From Allacma fusca (Eukaryota; Arthropoda; Collembola; Symphypleona; Sminthuridae), in assembly GCA_947179485.1 (NCBI GenBank), contig OX359249.1:48063415-48127414 (forward strand): a stretch of DNA of 64,000 bases. The letters are read 5' to 3'. The notes below the pieces were generated by a model. The model searched no databases. It saw nothing but the letters and a program-made list of their open reading frames with translations, and had not been told where the DNA came from. This document shows, piece by piece, positions 12,949-24,298 of this stretch. Position 1 is the stretch's first letter. Every line of letters begins with the position of its first letter. Position numbers and translations under genes: made by a program.

Positions 12949-13836
12949 ATGTAGTTAAACATGCAGTTAATTTTACAGTTAAGCATGCAGTTAAGCATGC
13001 AGTTATGCTTGCAGTTAAGCTTGCAGTTAAGCATGCAGTTAAGCATGCAGTTAAGCATGCAGTTAAGTTTGCAGTTAAGCATGCAGTTAAGCATGCGGTT
13101 AAGCTCGCAGTTAAGTTTGCAGTTAAGCATGCAGTTAAGCATGCAGTTAAGCATGCAGTTAAGCATGCAGTTAAGTTTGCAGTTAAGCATGCAGTTAAGC
13201 ATGCGGTTAAGCTCGCAGTTAAGCTTGCAGTTAAGCATGCAGTTAAGCATGCAGTTTAGCATGCAGTTAAGCATGCAGTTAAGCTTGCAGTTAAGCATGC
13301 AGTTGAGCATGCAGTTTAGCATGCAGTTAAGCATGCAGTTAAGCATGCAGTTAAGCATGCAGTTAAGCATGCAGTTAAGCATGCAGTTAAGCTTGCAGTT
13401 AAGCATGCAGTTAAGCATGCAGTTAAGCATGCAGTTAAGCATGCAGTTAAGCATGCAGTTAAGCTTGCAGTTTAGCATGCAGTTAAGCATGCGGTTAAGC
13501 TCGCAGTTAAGCTTGCAGTTAAGCATGCAGTTAAGCTTGCAGTTAAGCTTGCAGTTAAGCATGCAGTTAAGCTTGCAGTTAAGCATGCAGTTGATTATGC
13601 AGTTTAGCATGCAGTTAAGCATGCAGTTAAGCATGCACTTAAGCATGCAGTTTAGCATGCAGTTAAGCATGCAGTTAAGCTTGCAGTTAAGCATGCAGTT
13701 AAGCATGCAGTTAAGCATGCAGTTAGGCATACAGTTAGTCATACAGTTAAGCACGCAGTTAAGCATGCAGTTAAGCATGCAGTTAAGCTTGCAGTTAAGC
13801 ATGCAGTTAAGCATGCAGTTAAGCTTGCAGTTAGGC
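12949..13836 (+). repeat. HOR A8, 74 monomers, shortest A unit
   Basis: The signature is followed directly by the second-half TTATGCTTG (about 13005) and the GCGG complex. AGAAATAC, ATGCATTT, CATCCAG and internal ATGTAG are all absent, so the front half of the HOR has been lost. The GCGG-TCG-TTG group occurs twice in quick succession (13093 and 13201). The tail (GATTATG, CACTTAAGC, AGTCATAC, CACGCAG) is intact. Confidence 0.87.
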
Positions 13837-15084
13837 ATGTAGTTAAACATGCAGTTAATTTTACAGTTAAGCATGCAGTTAAGCTTGCAGTTAAGCTTGC
13901 AGTTAAGCATGCAGTTAAGCATGCAGTTAAGCATGCAGTTAAGCATGCAGTTAGAAATACAGTTAAGCATGCAGTTAAGCATGCAGTTAAGCATGCAGTT
14001 AAGCATGCAGTTAAGCATGCAGTTAAGCATGCAGTTAAGCATGCAGTTAAGCATGCAGTTAAGCTTGCAGTTAGGCATGCATTTAAGCATGCAGTTAAGC
14101 ATGCAGTTAAGCATGCAGTTAAGCATGCAGTTAAGCATGCATTTAAGCATGCAGTTAAGCATGCAGTTAAGCATGCAGTTAAGCATGCAGTTAAGCATGC
14201 AGTTAAGCATGCAGTTAAGCATGCAGTTAAGCATGCAGTTAAGCATCCAGTTAAGCATGCAGTTAAGCATGCAGTTAAGCATGCAGTTAAGCATGCAGTT
14301 AAGCATCCAGTTAAGCATGCAGTTAAGCATGCAGTTAAGCATGCAGTTAAGCATGCAGTTAAGCATGTAGTTAAGCATGCAGTTAAGCATGCAGTTAAGC
14401 ATGCAGTTAAGCATGCAGTTAAGCATGCAGTTAAGCATGCGGTTAAGCTTGCGGTTAAGCTCGCAGTTAAGCTTGCAGTTAAGCATGCAGTTAAGCTTGC
14501 AGTTAAGCTTGCAGTTAAGCATGCAAATAAGCTTGCAGTTAAGCATGCAGTTAAGCATGCAGTTAAGCATGCAGTTAAGCATGCACTTAAGCATGCAGTT
14601 AAGCATGCAGTTAAGCATGCAGTTAAGCATGCTGTTAGGCATACAGTTAGGCATACAGTTAAGCATGCAGTTAAGCATGCAGTTAAGCATGCAGTTAAGC
14701 TTGCAGTTAAGCATGCAGTTAAGCATGCGGTTAAGCTCGCAGTTAAGCTTGCAGTTAAGCATGCAGTTAAGCTTGCAGTTAAGCTTGCAGTTAAGCATGC
14801 AGTTAAGCTTGCAGTTAAGCATGCAGTTGATTATGCAGTTTAGCATGCAGTTAAGCATGCAGTTAAGCATGCACTTAAGCATGCAGTTTAGCATGCAGTT
14901 AAGCATGCAGTTAAGCTTGCAGTTAAGCATGCAGTTAAGCATGCAGTTAAGCATGCAGTTAGGCATACAGTTAGTCATACAGTTAAGCACGCAGTTAAGC
15001 ATGCAGTTAAGCATGCAGTTAAGCTTGCAGTTAAGCATGCAGTTAAGCATGCAGTTAAGCATGCAGTTAAGCTTGCAGTTAGGC
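13837..15084 (+). repeat. HOR A9, 104 monomers
   Basis: AGAAATAC near 13954, TTAGGCATGCATTT near 14072 without a preceding TTATGCTTG, two CATCCAG monomers 60 bp apart (14245 and 14305), internal ATGTAGTTAAGC at 14365, then GCGGTTAAGCTTGCGG near 14440 and ATGCAAATAAGC at 14521. Its second half closely matches that of A7. Confidence 0.87.
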
Positions 15085-15816
15085 ATGTAGTTAAACATGC
15101 AGTTAATTTTACAGTTAAGCATGCAGTTAAGCATGCAGTTAAGCTTGCAGTTAAGCTTGCAGTTAAGCATGCAGTTAAGCATGCAGTTAAGCATGCAGTT
15201 AAGCATGCAGTTAGGCATACAGTTAAGCATGCAGTTAAGCATGCAGTTAAGCATGCAGTTAAGCATGCAGTTAAGCATGCAGTTAAGCATGCAGTTAAGC
15301 ATGCAGTTATGCTTGCAGTTAAGCTTGCAGTTAAGCATGCATTTAAGCATGCAGTTAAGCATGCAGTTAAGCATGCAGTTAAGCATGCAGTTAAGCATGC
15401 AGTTAAGCATGCAGTTAAGCATGCAGTTAAGCATGCAGTTAAGCATGCAGTTATGCTTGCAGTTAAGCTTGCAGTTAAGCATGCAGTTAAGCATGCAGTT
15501 AAGCATGCAGTTAAGTTTGCAGTTAAGCATGCAGTTAAGCATGCGGTTAAGCTCGCAGTTAAGCTTGCAGTTAAGCATGCAGTTAAGCATGCAGTTTAGC
15601 ATGCAGTTAAGCATGCAGTTAAGCTTGCAGTTAAGCATGCAGTTGAGCATGCAGTTTAGCATGCAGTTAAGCATGCAGTTAAGCATGCAGTTAAGCATGC
15701 AGTTTAGCATGCAGTTAAGCATGCAGTTAAGCTTGCAGTTAAGCATGCAGTTAATTATGCAGTTAAGCATGCAGTTAGGCATGCAGTTAGGCATGCAGTT
15801 AAGCATGCAGTTAAGC
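15085..15816 (+). repeat. HOR A10, truncated at the first register break
   Basis: The front matches A6 (GGCATACAG near 15212, TTATGCTTG near 15309, ATGCATTT, second TTATGCTTG near 15453, GCGG complex). After a TTAATTATGCAG variant near 15751 and two GGCATGCAG monomers it stops at the 11-bp monomer at 15817. The usual GATTATG/CACTT/AGTCATAC tail is missing. Confidence 0.86.
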
Positions 15817-15827
15817 ATGAGGTAAGC
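15817..15827 (+). repeat. Register break 1: 11-bp monomer ATGAGGTAAGC
   Basis: ATGAGGTAAGC stands where a 12-bp monomer should, and every downstream monomer is shifted by one base. The same 11-bp monomer with the same flanks (two GGCATGCAG monomers upstream, GGCATGCAG then TTGCAGTTGAGC downstream) occurs at 19152 and 47249, so the three are copies of one event. Confidence 0.95.
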
Positions 15828-17519
15828 ATGCAGTTAGGCATGCAGTTAAGCATGCAGTTAAGCTTGCAGTTGAGCATGCAGTTAAGCATGCAGTTAAGCA
15901 TGCAGTTAAGTTAGCAGTTAAGCTTGCAGTTAAGCTTGCAGTTAAGCTTGCAGTTAAGCATGCAGTTTAGCATGCAGTTTAGCATGCAGTTAAGCATGCA
16001 GTTAAGCATGCAGTTATTCATGCAGTTAAGCATGCAGTTAAGCTTGCAGTTAAGCTTGCAGTTAAGCATGCAGTTAAGCTTGCAGTTAAGCTTGCAGTTG
16101 AGCATGCAGTTAAGCATGCAGTTAAGTATGCAGTTAAGCATGCAGTTAGGCATGCAGTTAAGCATGCAGTTAAGCATGCAGTTAAGCATGCAGTTAAGCA
16201 TGCAGTTAGGCATACAGTTAGGCATACAGTTAAGCATGCAGTTAAGCATGCAGTTAAGCATGCAGTTAAGCATGCAGTTAAGCTTGCAGTTAAGCATGCA
16301 CTTAAGCATGCACTTAAGCATGCACTTAAGCATGCAGTTAAGCATGCAGTTAAGCATGCAGTTAAGCATGCAGTTAAGTTTGCAGTTAAGCATGCAGGTA
16401 AGCATGCATTTAAGCATGCAGGTAAGCATGCAGGTAAGCATGCATTTAAGCATGCAGTTAAGCATGCAGTTAAGCATGCAGTTAAGCATGCAGTTAAGCA
16501 TGCAGTTTAGCATGCAGTTAAGCATGCAGTTAAGCATGCAGTTAAGCATGCAGTTAAGCATGCAGTTAAGCATGCAGTTAAGCATGCAGTTAGGCATACA
16601 GTTAGGCATACAGTTAAGCATGCAGTTAAGCATGCAGTTAAGCATGCAGTTAAGCTTGCAGTTAAGCATGCAGTTAAGCATGCAGTTAAGCATGCAGTTA
16701 AGCATGCAGTTAAGCATGCAGTTAAGCATGCAGTTATGCTTGCAGTTAAGCTTGCAGTTAAGCATGCATTTAAGCATGCAGTTAAGCATGCAGTTAAGCA
16801 TGCAGTTAAGCATGCAGTTAAGCATGCAGTTAAGCATGCAGTTAAGCATGCAGTTAAGCATGCAGTTAAGCATGCATTTAAGCATGCAGTTAAGCATGCA
16901 GTTAAGCATGCAGTTAAGCATGCAGTTAAGCATGCAGTTAAGCATGCAGTTAAGCATGCAGTTAAGCATGCAGTTAAGCATCCAGTTAAGCATGCAGTTA
17001 AGCATGCAGTTAAGCATCCAGTTAAGCATGCAGTTAAGCATGTAGTTAAGCATGCAGTTAAGCATGCAGTTAAGCATGCAGTTAAGCATGCAGTTAAGCT
17101 TGCAGTTAAGCATGCAGTTAAGCATGCAGTTAAGCATGCAGTTAAGCTTGCAGTTAGGCATGTAGTTAAGCTTGCAGTTAAGCTTGCAGTTAAGCATGCA
17201 AATAAGCTTGCAGTTAAGCATGCAGTTAAGCATGCAGTTAAGCATGCAGTTAAGCATGCACTTAAGCATGCAGTTAAGCATGCAGTTAAGCATGCAGTTA
17301 AGCATGCTGTTAGGCATACAGTTAGGCATACAGTTAAGCATGCAGTTAAGCATGCAGTTAAGCATGCAGTTAAGCTTGCAGTTAAGCATGCAGTTAAGCA
17401 TGCGGTTAAGCTCGCAGTTAAGCTTGCAGTTAAGCATGCAGTTAAGCTTGCAGTTAAGCTTGCAGTTAAGCATGCAGTTAAGCATGCAGTTAAGCATGCA
17501 GTTAAGCTTGCAGTTAGGC
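15828..17519 (+). repeat. Domain B block B1: leader block plus A-type half HOR
   Basis: It begins with a leader not seen in domain A: AAGTTAGCAG near 15909, two TTTAGC monomers, TTATTCATGCAG near 16015, GGCATACAGTTAGGCATAC near 16207, three CACTTAAGC, then CAGGTAAGC/GCATTTAAGC groups at about 16393-16450. From TTATGCTTG at 16736 it returns to A-type order with two ATGCATTT, two CATCCAG, ATGTAGTTAAGC at 17040 and 17160, ATGCAAATAAGC near 17195 and CTGTTAGGCATAC near 17307. The leader recurs at 19163 and 47260. Confidence 0.87.
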
Positions 17520-18515
17520 ATGTAGTTAAACATGCAGTTAATTTTACAGTTAAGCATGCAGTTAAGCATGCAGTTAAGCTTGCAGTTAAGCTTGCAGTTA
17601 AGCTTGCAGTTAAGCATGCAGTTAAGCTTGCAGTTAAGCATGCAGTTAAGCATGCAGTTAAGCATGCAGTTAAGCATGCAGTTAAGCATGCAGTTAAGCA
17701 TGCAGTTAAGCATGCAGTTATGCTTGCAGTTAAGCTTGCAGTTAAGCATGCATTTAAGCATGCAGTTAAGCATGCAGTTAAGCATGCAGTTAAGCATGCA
17801 GTTAAGCATGCATTTAAGCATGCAGTTAAGCATGCAGTTAAGCATGCAGTTAAGCATGCAGTTAAGCATGCAGTTAAGCATGCAGTTAAGCATGCAGTTA
17901 AGCATGCAGTTAAGCATGCAGTTAAGCATGCAGTTAAGCATGCAGTTAAGCATCCAGTTAAGCATGCAGTTAAGCATGCAGTTAAGCATCCAGTTAAGCA
18001 TGCAGTTAAGCATGTAGTTAAGCATGCAGTTAAGCATGCAGTTAAGCATGCAGTTAAGCATGCAGTTAAGCATGCAGTTAAGCATGCAGTTAAGCATGCG
18101 GTTAAGCTCGCAGTTAAGCTTGCAGTTAAGCATGCAGTTAAGCTTGCAGTTAAGCTTGCAGTTAAGCATGCAAATAAGCTTGCAGTTAAGCATGCAGTTA
18201 AGCATGCAGTTAAGCATGCAGTTAAGCATGCAGTTAAGCATGCACTTAAGCATGCAGTTAAGCATGCAGTTAAGCATGCAGTTAAGCATGCAGTTAAGCA
18301 TGCAGTTAAGCATGCTGTTAAGCATGCAGTTAAGCATGCAGTTAAGCATGCAGTTAAGCATGCAGTTAAGCTTGCAGTTAAGCATGCAGTTAAGCATGCG
18401 GTTAAGCTCGCAGTTAAGCTTGCAGTTAAGCATGCAGTTAAGCTTGCAGTTAAGCTTGCAGTTAAGCATGCAGTTAAGCATGCAGTTAAGCATGCAGTTA
18501 AGCTTGCAGTTAGGC
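17520..18515 (+). repeat. HOR B2, 83 monomers
   Basis: Opens with the A signature (ATGTAGTTAAAC, AATTTTACAG). It then has TTATGCTTG near 17719, ATGCATTT twice, two CATCCAG monomers, ATGTAGTTAAGC at 18012, ATGCAAATAAGC near 18168, and a CTGTTAAGC that has reverted from CTGTTAGGC near 18313, so the GGCATAC pair found in its relatives is missing. Positions 18012-18521 match 48352-48861 at 30,340-bp spacing. Confidence 0.88.
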
Positions 18516-19151
18516 ATGTAGTTAAACATGCAGTTAATTTTACAGTTAAGCATGCAGTTAAGCATGCAGTTAAGCTTGCAGTTAAGCTTGCAGTTAAGCT
18601 TGCAGTTAAGCATGCAGTTAAGCATGCAGTTAAGCATGCAGTTAAGCATGCAGTTAGGCATACAGTTAAGCATGCAGTTAAGCATGCAGTTAAGCATGCA
18701 GTTAAGCATGCAGTTAAGCATGCAGTTATGCTTTCAGTTAAGCTTGCAGTTAAGCATGCATTTAAGCATGCAGTTAAGCATGCAGTTAAGCATGCAGTTA
18801 AGCATGCAGTTAAGCATGTAGTTAAGCATGCAGTTAAGCATGCAGTTAAGCATGCAGTTAAGCATGCAGTTATGCTTGCAGTTATGCTTGCAGTTAAGCA
18901 TGCAGTTAAGCATGCAGTTAAGCATGCAGTTAAGTTTGCAGTTAAGCATGCAGTTAAGCATGCGGTTAAGCTCGCAGTTAAGCTTGCAGTTAAGCATGCA
19001 GTTAAGCATGCAGTTTAGCATGCAGTTAAGCATGCAGTTAAGCTTGCAGTTAAGCATGCAGTTGAGCATGCAGTTATTCATGCAGTTAAGCATGCAGTTA
19101 AGCATGCAGTTAGGCATGCAGTTAGGCATGCAGTTAAGCATGCAGTTAAGC
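18516..19151 (+). repeat. HOR B3, last A-signature unit of the left half
   Basis: Opens with the AATTTTACAG signature. It has GGCATACAG near 18658, TTATGCTTTCAG near 18727 (a variant repeated at 24775), ATGCATTT, ATGTAGTTAAGC near 18816, two successive TTATGCTTG near 18870-18895, the GCGG complex, TTTAGC and TTATTCATG near 19076, then the GGCATGCAG pair leading into the second register break. Confidence 0.85.
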
Positions 19152-19162
19152 ATGAGGTAAGC
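19152..19162 (+). repeat. Register break 2: 11-bp monomer ATGAGGTAAGC
   Basis: This is identical to the break at 15817 in both the monomer and its immediate flanks, 3,335 bp downstream. It shifts the array by one more base and marks the start of domain C. Confidence 0.95.
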
Positions 19163-22042
19163 ATGCAGTTAGGCATGCAGTTAAGCATGCAGTTAAGCTT
19201 GCAGTTGAGCATGCAGTTAAGCATGCAGTTAAGCATGCAGTTAAGTTTGCAGTTAAGCTTGCAGTTAAGCTTGCAGTTAAGCATGCAGTTTAGCATGCAG
19301 TTTAGCATGCAGTTAAGCATGCAGTTAAGCATGCAGTTATTCATGCAGTTAAGCATGCAGTTAAGCTTGCAGTTAAGCTTGCAGTTAAGCATGCAGTTAA
19401 GCTTGCAGTTAAGCTTGCAGTTGAGCATGCAGTTAAGCATGCAGTTAAGCATGCAGTTAAGCATGCAGTTAAGCATGCAGTTAAGCATGCAGTTAAGCAT
19501 GCAGTTAAGCATGCAGTTAAGCATGCAGTTAAGTTTGCAGTTAAGCATTCAGGTAAGCATGCATTTAAGCATGCAGGTAAGCATGCAGTTAAGCATGCAG
19601 TTAAGTTTGCAGTTAAGCATGCAGGTAAGCATGCATTTAAGCATGCAGGTAAGCATGCAGGTAAGCATGCATTTAAGCATGCAGTTAAGCATGCAGTTAA
19701 GCATGCAGTTAAGCATGCAGTTAAGCATGCAGTTAAGCATGCAGTTAAGCATGCAGTTAAGCATGCAGTTAAGCATGCAGTTAAGCATGCAGTTAAGCAT
19801 GCAGTTAAGCATGCAGTTAAGCATGCAGTTAGGCATACAGTTAGGCATACAGTTAAGCATGCAGTTAAGCATGCAGTTAAGCATGCAGTTAAGCTTGCAG
19901 TTAAGCATGCAGTTAAGCATGCACTTAAGCATGCACTTAAGCATGCAGTTAAGCATGCAGTTAAGCATGCAGTTAAGCATGCAGTTAAGTTTGCAGTTAA
20001 GCATGCATTTAAGCATGCAGGTAAGCATGCAGGTAAGCATGCATTCAAGCATGCAGGTAAGCATGCATTCAAGCATGCAGTTAAGCATGCATTCAAGCAT
20101 GCAGGTAAGCATGCAGTTAAGCATGCAGTTAAGCATGCAGTTAAGCATGCAGTTAAGCATGCAGTTAAGCATGCAGTTAAGCATGCAGTTAAGCATGCAG
20201 TTAGGCATACAGTTAGGCATACAGTTAAGCATGCAGTTAAGCATGCAGTTAAGCATGCAGTTAAGCTTGCAGTTAAGCATGCAGTTAAGCATGCAGTTAA
20301 GCTTGCAGTTAAGCATGCAGTTAAGCATGCAGTTAAGCATGCAGTTAAGCATGCAGTTAAGCATGCAGTTAAGCATGCAGTTAAGCATGCAGTTAAGCAT
20401 GCAGTTAAGCATGCAGTTAAGCATGCAGTTAAGCATGCAGTTAAGCATGCAGTTAAGCATGCAGTTAAGCATGCAGTTAAGCATGCAGTTAGGCATGCAG
20501 TTAAGCATGCAGTTAGGCATACAGTTAGGCATACAGTTAAGCATGCAGTTAAGCATGCAGTTAAGCTTGCAGTTAAGCATGCCGTTAAGCTTGCAGTTAA
20601 GCATGCAGTTAAGCATGCACTTAAGCATGCACTTAAGCATGCAGTTAAGCATGCACTTAAGCATGCAGTTAAGCATGCACTTAAGCATGCAGTTAAGCAT
20701 GCACTTAAGCATGCACTTAAGCATGCAGTTAAGCATGCACTTAAGCATGCAGTTAAGCATGCACTTAAGCATGCAGTTAAGCATGCAGTTAAGCATGCAG
20801 TTAAGCATGCAGTTAAGCATGCAGTTAAGCATGCAGTTAAGCATGCAGTTAAGCATGCAGTTAAGCATGCAGTTAAGCTTGCAGTTAAGCATGCAGTTAA
20901 GCATGCAGTTAAGCATGCACTTAAGCATGCACTTAAGCATGCAGTTAAGCATGCAGTTAAGCATGCAGTTAAGCATGCAGTTAAGCATGCAGTTAAGCAT
21001 GCAGTTAAGCATGCAGTTAAGCATGCAGTTAAGCATGCAGTTAAGCATGCAGTTAAGCATGCAGTTAAGCATGCAGTTAAGCATGCAGTTAAGCATGCAG
21101 TTAAGCATGCAGGTAAGCATGCATTTAAGCATGCAGTTAAGCATGCAGTTAAGCATGCAGGTAAGCATGCATTCAAGCATGCAGTTAAGCATGCAGTTAA
21201 GCATGCAGTTAAGCTTGCAGTTAAGCATGCAGTTAAGCATGCAGTTAAGTTTGCAGTTAAGCAAGTAGTTAAGCATGCAGTTAAGCATGCACTTAAGCAT
21301 GCACTTAAGCATGCACTTAAGCATGCAGTTAAGCATGCAGTTAAGCATGCAGTTAAGTTTGCAGTTAAGCATGCATTTAAGCATGCAGGTAAGCATGCAG
21401 GTAAGCATGCATTCAAGCATGCAGGTAAGCATGCATTCAAGCATGCAGTTAAGCATGCATTCAAGCATGCAGGTAAGCATGCAGTTAAGCATGCAGTTAA
21501 GCATGCAGTTAAGCATGCAGTTAAGCATGCAGTTAAGCATGCAGTTAAGCATGCAGTTAGGCATACAGTTAGGCATACAGTTAAGCATGCAGTTAAGCAT
21601 GCAGTTAAGCATGCAGTTAAGCTTGCAGTTAAGCATGCAGTTAAGCATCCAGTTAAGCTTGCAGTTAAGCATGCAGTTAAGCATGCAGTTAAGCATGCAG
21701 TTAAGCATGCAGTTAAGCATGCAGTTAAGCATGCAGTTATGCTTGCAGTTAAGCTTGCAGTTAAGCTTGCAGTTAAGCATGCAGTTAAGCATGCAGTTAG
21801 GCTTGCAGTTAAGCTTGCAGTTAAGCATGCAGTTAAGCATGCAGTTAAGTTTGCAGTTAAGCAAGTAGTTAAGCATGCAGTTAAGCATGCGGTTAAGCAT
21901 GCAGTAAAGCATGCGGTTAAGCTCGCAGTTAAGCTTGCAGTTAAGCATGCAGTTAAGCATGCAGTTAAGCATGCAGTTAAGCATGCAGTTTAGCATGCAG
22001 TTAAGCATGCAGTTTAGCATGCAGTTAAGCATGCAAATAAGC
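19163..22042 (+). repeat. Domain C HOR C1 (leader plus CAGGTAAGC-rich unit)
   Basis: The first 500 bp repeat the B1 leader (TTTAGC pair, TTATTCATG near 19340). From about 19550 the unit is marked by clusters of CAGGTAAGC alternating with GCATTTAAGC or GCATTCAAGC (about 19549-19680, 20008-20110, 21107-21180, 21372-21480), a GCCGTTAAGC at 20581, alternating CACTTAAGC/CAGTTAAGC at 20610-20770, and two AAGCAAGTAG monomers (21263 and 21862). It ends with ATGCAAATAAGC before TTGCAATTAAGCATGTAG at 22043. Confidence 0.87.
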
Positions 22043-24298
22043 TTGCAATTAAGCATGTAGTTCAGCATGCAGTTAAGCATGCAGTTAAGCATGCAGTTAA
22101 GCATGCAGTTAAGCATGCAGTTAAGCATGCAGATAAGCATGCAGTTAGGCATACAGTTAGGCATACAGTTAAGCATGCAGTTAAGCATGCAGTTAAGCAT
22201 GCAGTTAAGCTTGCAGTTAAGCATGCAGTTAAGCATGCACTTAAGCATGCACTTAAGCATGCAGTTAAGCATGCAGTTAAGCATGCAGTTAAGCATGCAG
22301 TTAAGTTTGCAGTTAAGCATGCATTTAAGCATGCAGGTAAGCATGCAGGTAAGCATGCATTCAAGCATGCAGGTAAGCATGCATTCAAGCATGCAGTTAA
22401 GCATGCATTCAAGCATGCAGGTAAGCATGCAGTTAAGCATGCAGTTAAGCATGCAGTTAAGCATGCAGTTAAGCATGCAGTTAAGCATGCAGTTAAGCAT
22501 GCAGTTAGGCATACAGTTAGGCATACAGTTAAGCATGCAGTTAAGCATGCAGTTAAGCATGCAGTTAAGCTTGCAGTTAAGCATGCAGTTAAGCATGCAG
22601 TTAAGCTTGCAGTTAAGCATGCAGTTAAGCATGCAGTTAAGCATGCAGTTAAGCATGCAGTTAAGCATGCAGTTAAGCATGCAGTTAAGCATGCAGTTAA
22701 GCATGCAGTTAAGCATGCAGTTAAGCATGCAGTTAAGCATGCAGTTAAGCATGCAGTTAAGCATGCAGTTAAGCATGCAGTTAAGCATGCAGTTAGGCAT
22801 GCAGTTAAGCATGCAGTTAGGCATACAGTTAGGCATACAGTTAAGCATGCAGTTAAGCATGCAGTTAAGCTTGCAGTTAAGCATGCCGTTAAGCTTGCAG
22901 TTAAGCATGCAGTTAAGCATGCACTTAAGCATGCACTTAAGCATGCAGTTAAGCATGCACTTAAGCATGCAGTTAAGCATGCACTTAAGCATGCAGTTAA
23001 GCATGCACTTAAGCATGCACTTAAGCATGCAGTTAAGCATGCACTTAAGCATGCAGTTAAGCATGCAGTTAAGCATGCAGTTAAGCATGCAGTTAAGCAT
23101 GCAGTTAAGCATGCAGTTAAGCATGCAGTTAAGCATGCAGTTAAGCATGCATTTAAGCTTGCAGTTAAGCATGCAGTTAAGCATGCAGTTAAGCATGCAC
23201 TTAAGCATGCAGTTAAGCATGCAGTTAAGCATGCAGTTAAGCATGCAGTTAAGCATGCAGTTAAGCATGCAGTTAAGCATGCAGTTAAGCATGCAGTTAA
23301 GCATGCAGTTAAGCATGCAGTTAAGCATGCAGTTAAGCATGCAGTTAAGCATGCAGTTAAGCATGCAGGTAAGCATGCATTTAAGCATGCAGTTAAGCAT
23401 GCAGTTAAGCATGCAGGTAAGCATGCATTCAAGCATGCAGTTAAGCATGCAGTTAAGCATGCAGTTAAGCTTGCAGTTAAGCATGCAGTTAAGCATGCAG
23501 TTAAGTTTGCAGTTAAGCAAGTAGTTAAGCATGCAGTTAAGCATGCACTTAAGCATGCACTTAAGCATGCACTTAAGCATGCAGTTAAGCATGCAGTTAA
23601 GCATGCAGTTAAGTTTGCAGTTAAGCATGCAGGTAAGCATGCAGGTAAGCATGCAGGTAAGCATGCATTCAAGCATGCAGGTAAGCATGCATTCAAGCAT
23701 GCAGTTAAGCATGCATTCAAGCATGCAGGTAAGCATGCAGTTAAGCATGCAGTTAAGCATGCAGTTAAGCATGCAGTTAAGCATGCAGTTAAGCATGCAG
23801 TTAAGCATGCAGTTAGGCATACAGTTAGGCATACAGTTAAGCATGCAGTTAAGCATGCAGTTAAGCATGCAGTTAAGCTTGCAGTTAAGCATGCAGTTAA
23901 GCATGCAGTTAAGCTTGCAGTTAAGCATGCAGTTAAGCATGCAGTTAAGCATGCAGTTAAGCATGCAGTTAAGCATGCAGTTAAGCATGCAGTTATGCTT
24001 GCAGTTAAGCTTGCAGTTAAGCTTGCAGTTAAGCATGCAGTTAAGCATGCAGTTAGGCTTGCAGTTAAGCTTGCAGTTAAGCATGCAGTTAAGCATGCAG
24101 TTAAGTTTGCAGTTAAGCAAGTAGTTAAGCATGCAGTTAAGCATGCGGTTAAGCATGCAGTAAAGCATGCGGTTAAGCTCGCAGTTAAGCTTGCAGTTAA
24201 GCATGCAGTTAAGCATGCAGTTAAGCATGCAGTTAAGCATGCAGTTTAGCATGCAGTTAAGCATGCAGTTTAGCATGCAGTTAAGCATGCAAATAAGC
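22043..24298 (+). repeat. HOR C2, 188 monomers, tandem copy of C1
   Basis: It opens with TTGCAATTAAGCATGTAG. The landmark order is the same as in C1: GCATTCAAGC 20041 to 22357 (2,316 bp), GCCGTTAAGC 20581 to 22885 (2,304 bp), next GCATTCAAGC 21409 to 23665 (2,256 bp), AAGCAAGTAG 21862 to 24118 (2,256 bp). The spacing falls in steps of whole monomers (193, 192, 188), so C1 and C2 differ by monomer gains or losses and a few substitutions, with no frame-changing indel. Confidence 0.92.

Larger units (their letters stand above)
1..15816 (+). repeat. Domain A: variable-length HORs with AATTTTACAG signature
   Basis: This domain is in one unbroken 12-bp register. The full HOR order is: ATGTAGTTAAAC plus AATTTTACAG signature; paired TTGCAG monomers; AGAAATAC; a plain run; TTATGCTTG; one or two ATGCATTTAAGC; a CATCCAG monomer; an internal ATGTAGTTAAGC; GGCATACAG; a plain run; a second TTATGCTTG; a GCGG/CTCGCAG/TTTAGC complex; GATTATGCAG; CACTTAAGC; then AGTCATACAG and CACGCAG before the next signature. 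Signatures start at 1081, 3637, 4873, 6241, 7669, 9805, 11665, 12949, 13837 and 15085. HOR lengths are 213, 103, 114, 119, 178, 155, 107, 74 and 104 monomers, so copies differ by whole monomers or whole sub-blocks. Confidence 0.93.
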
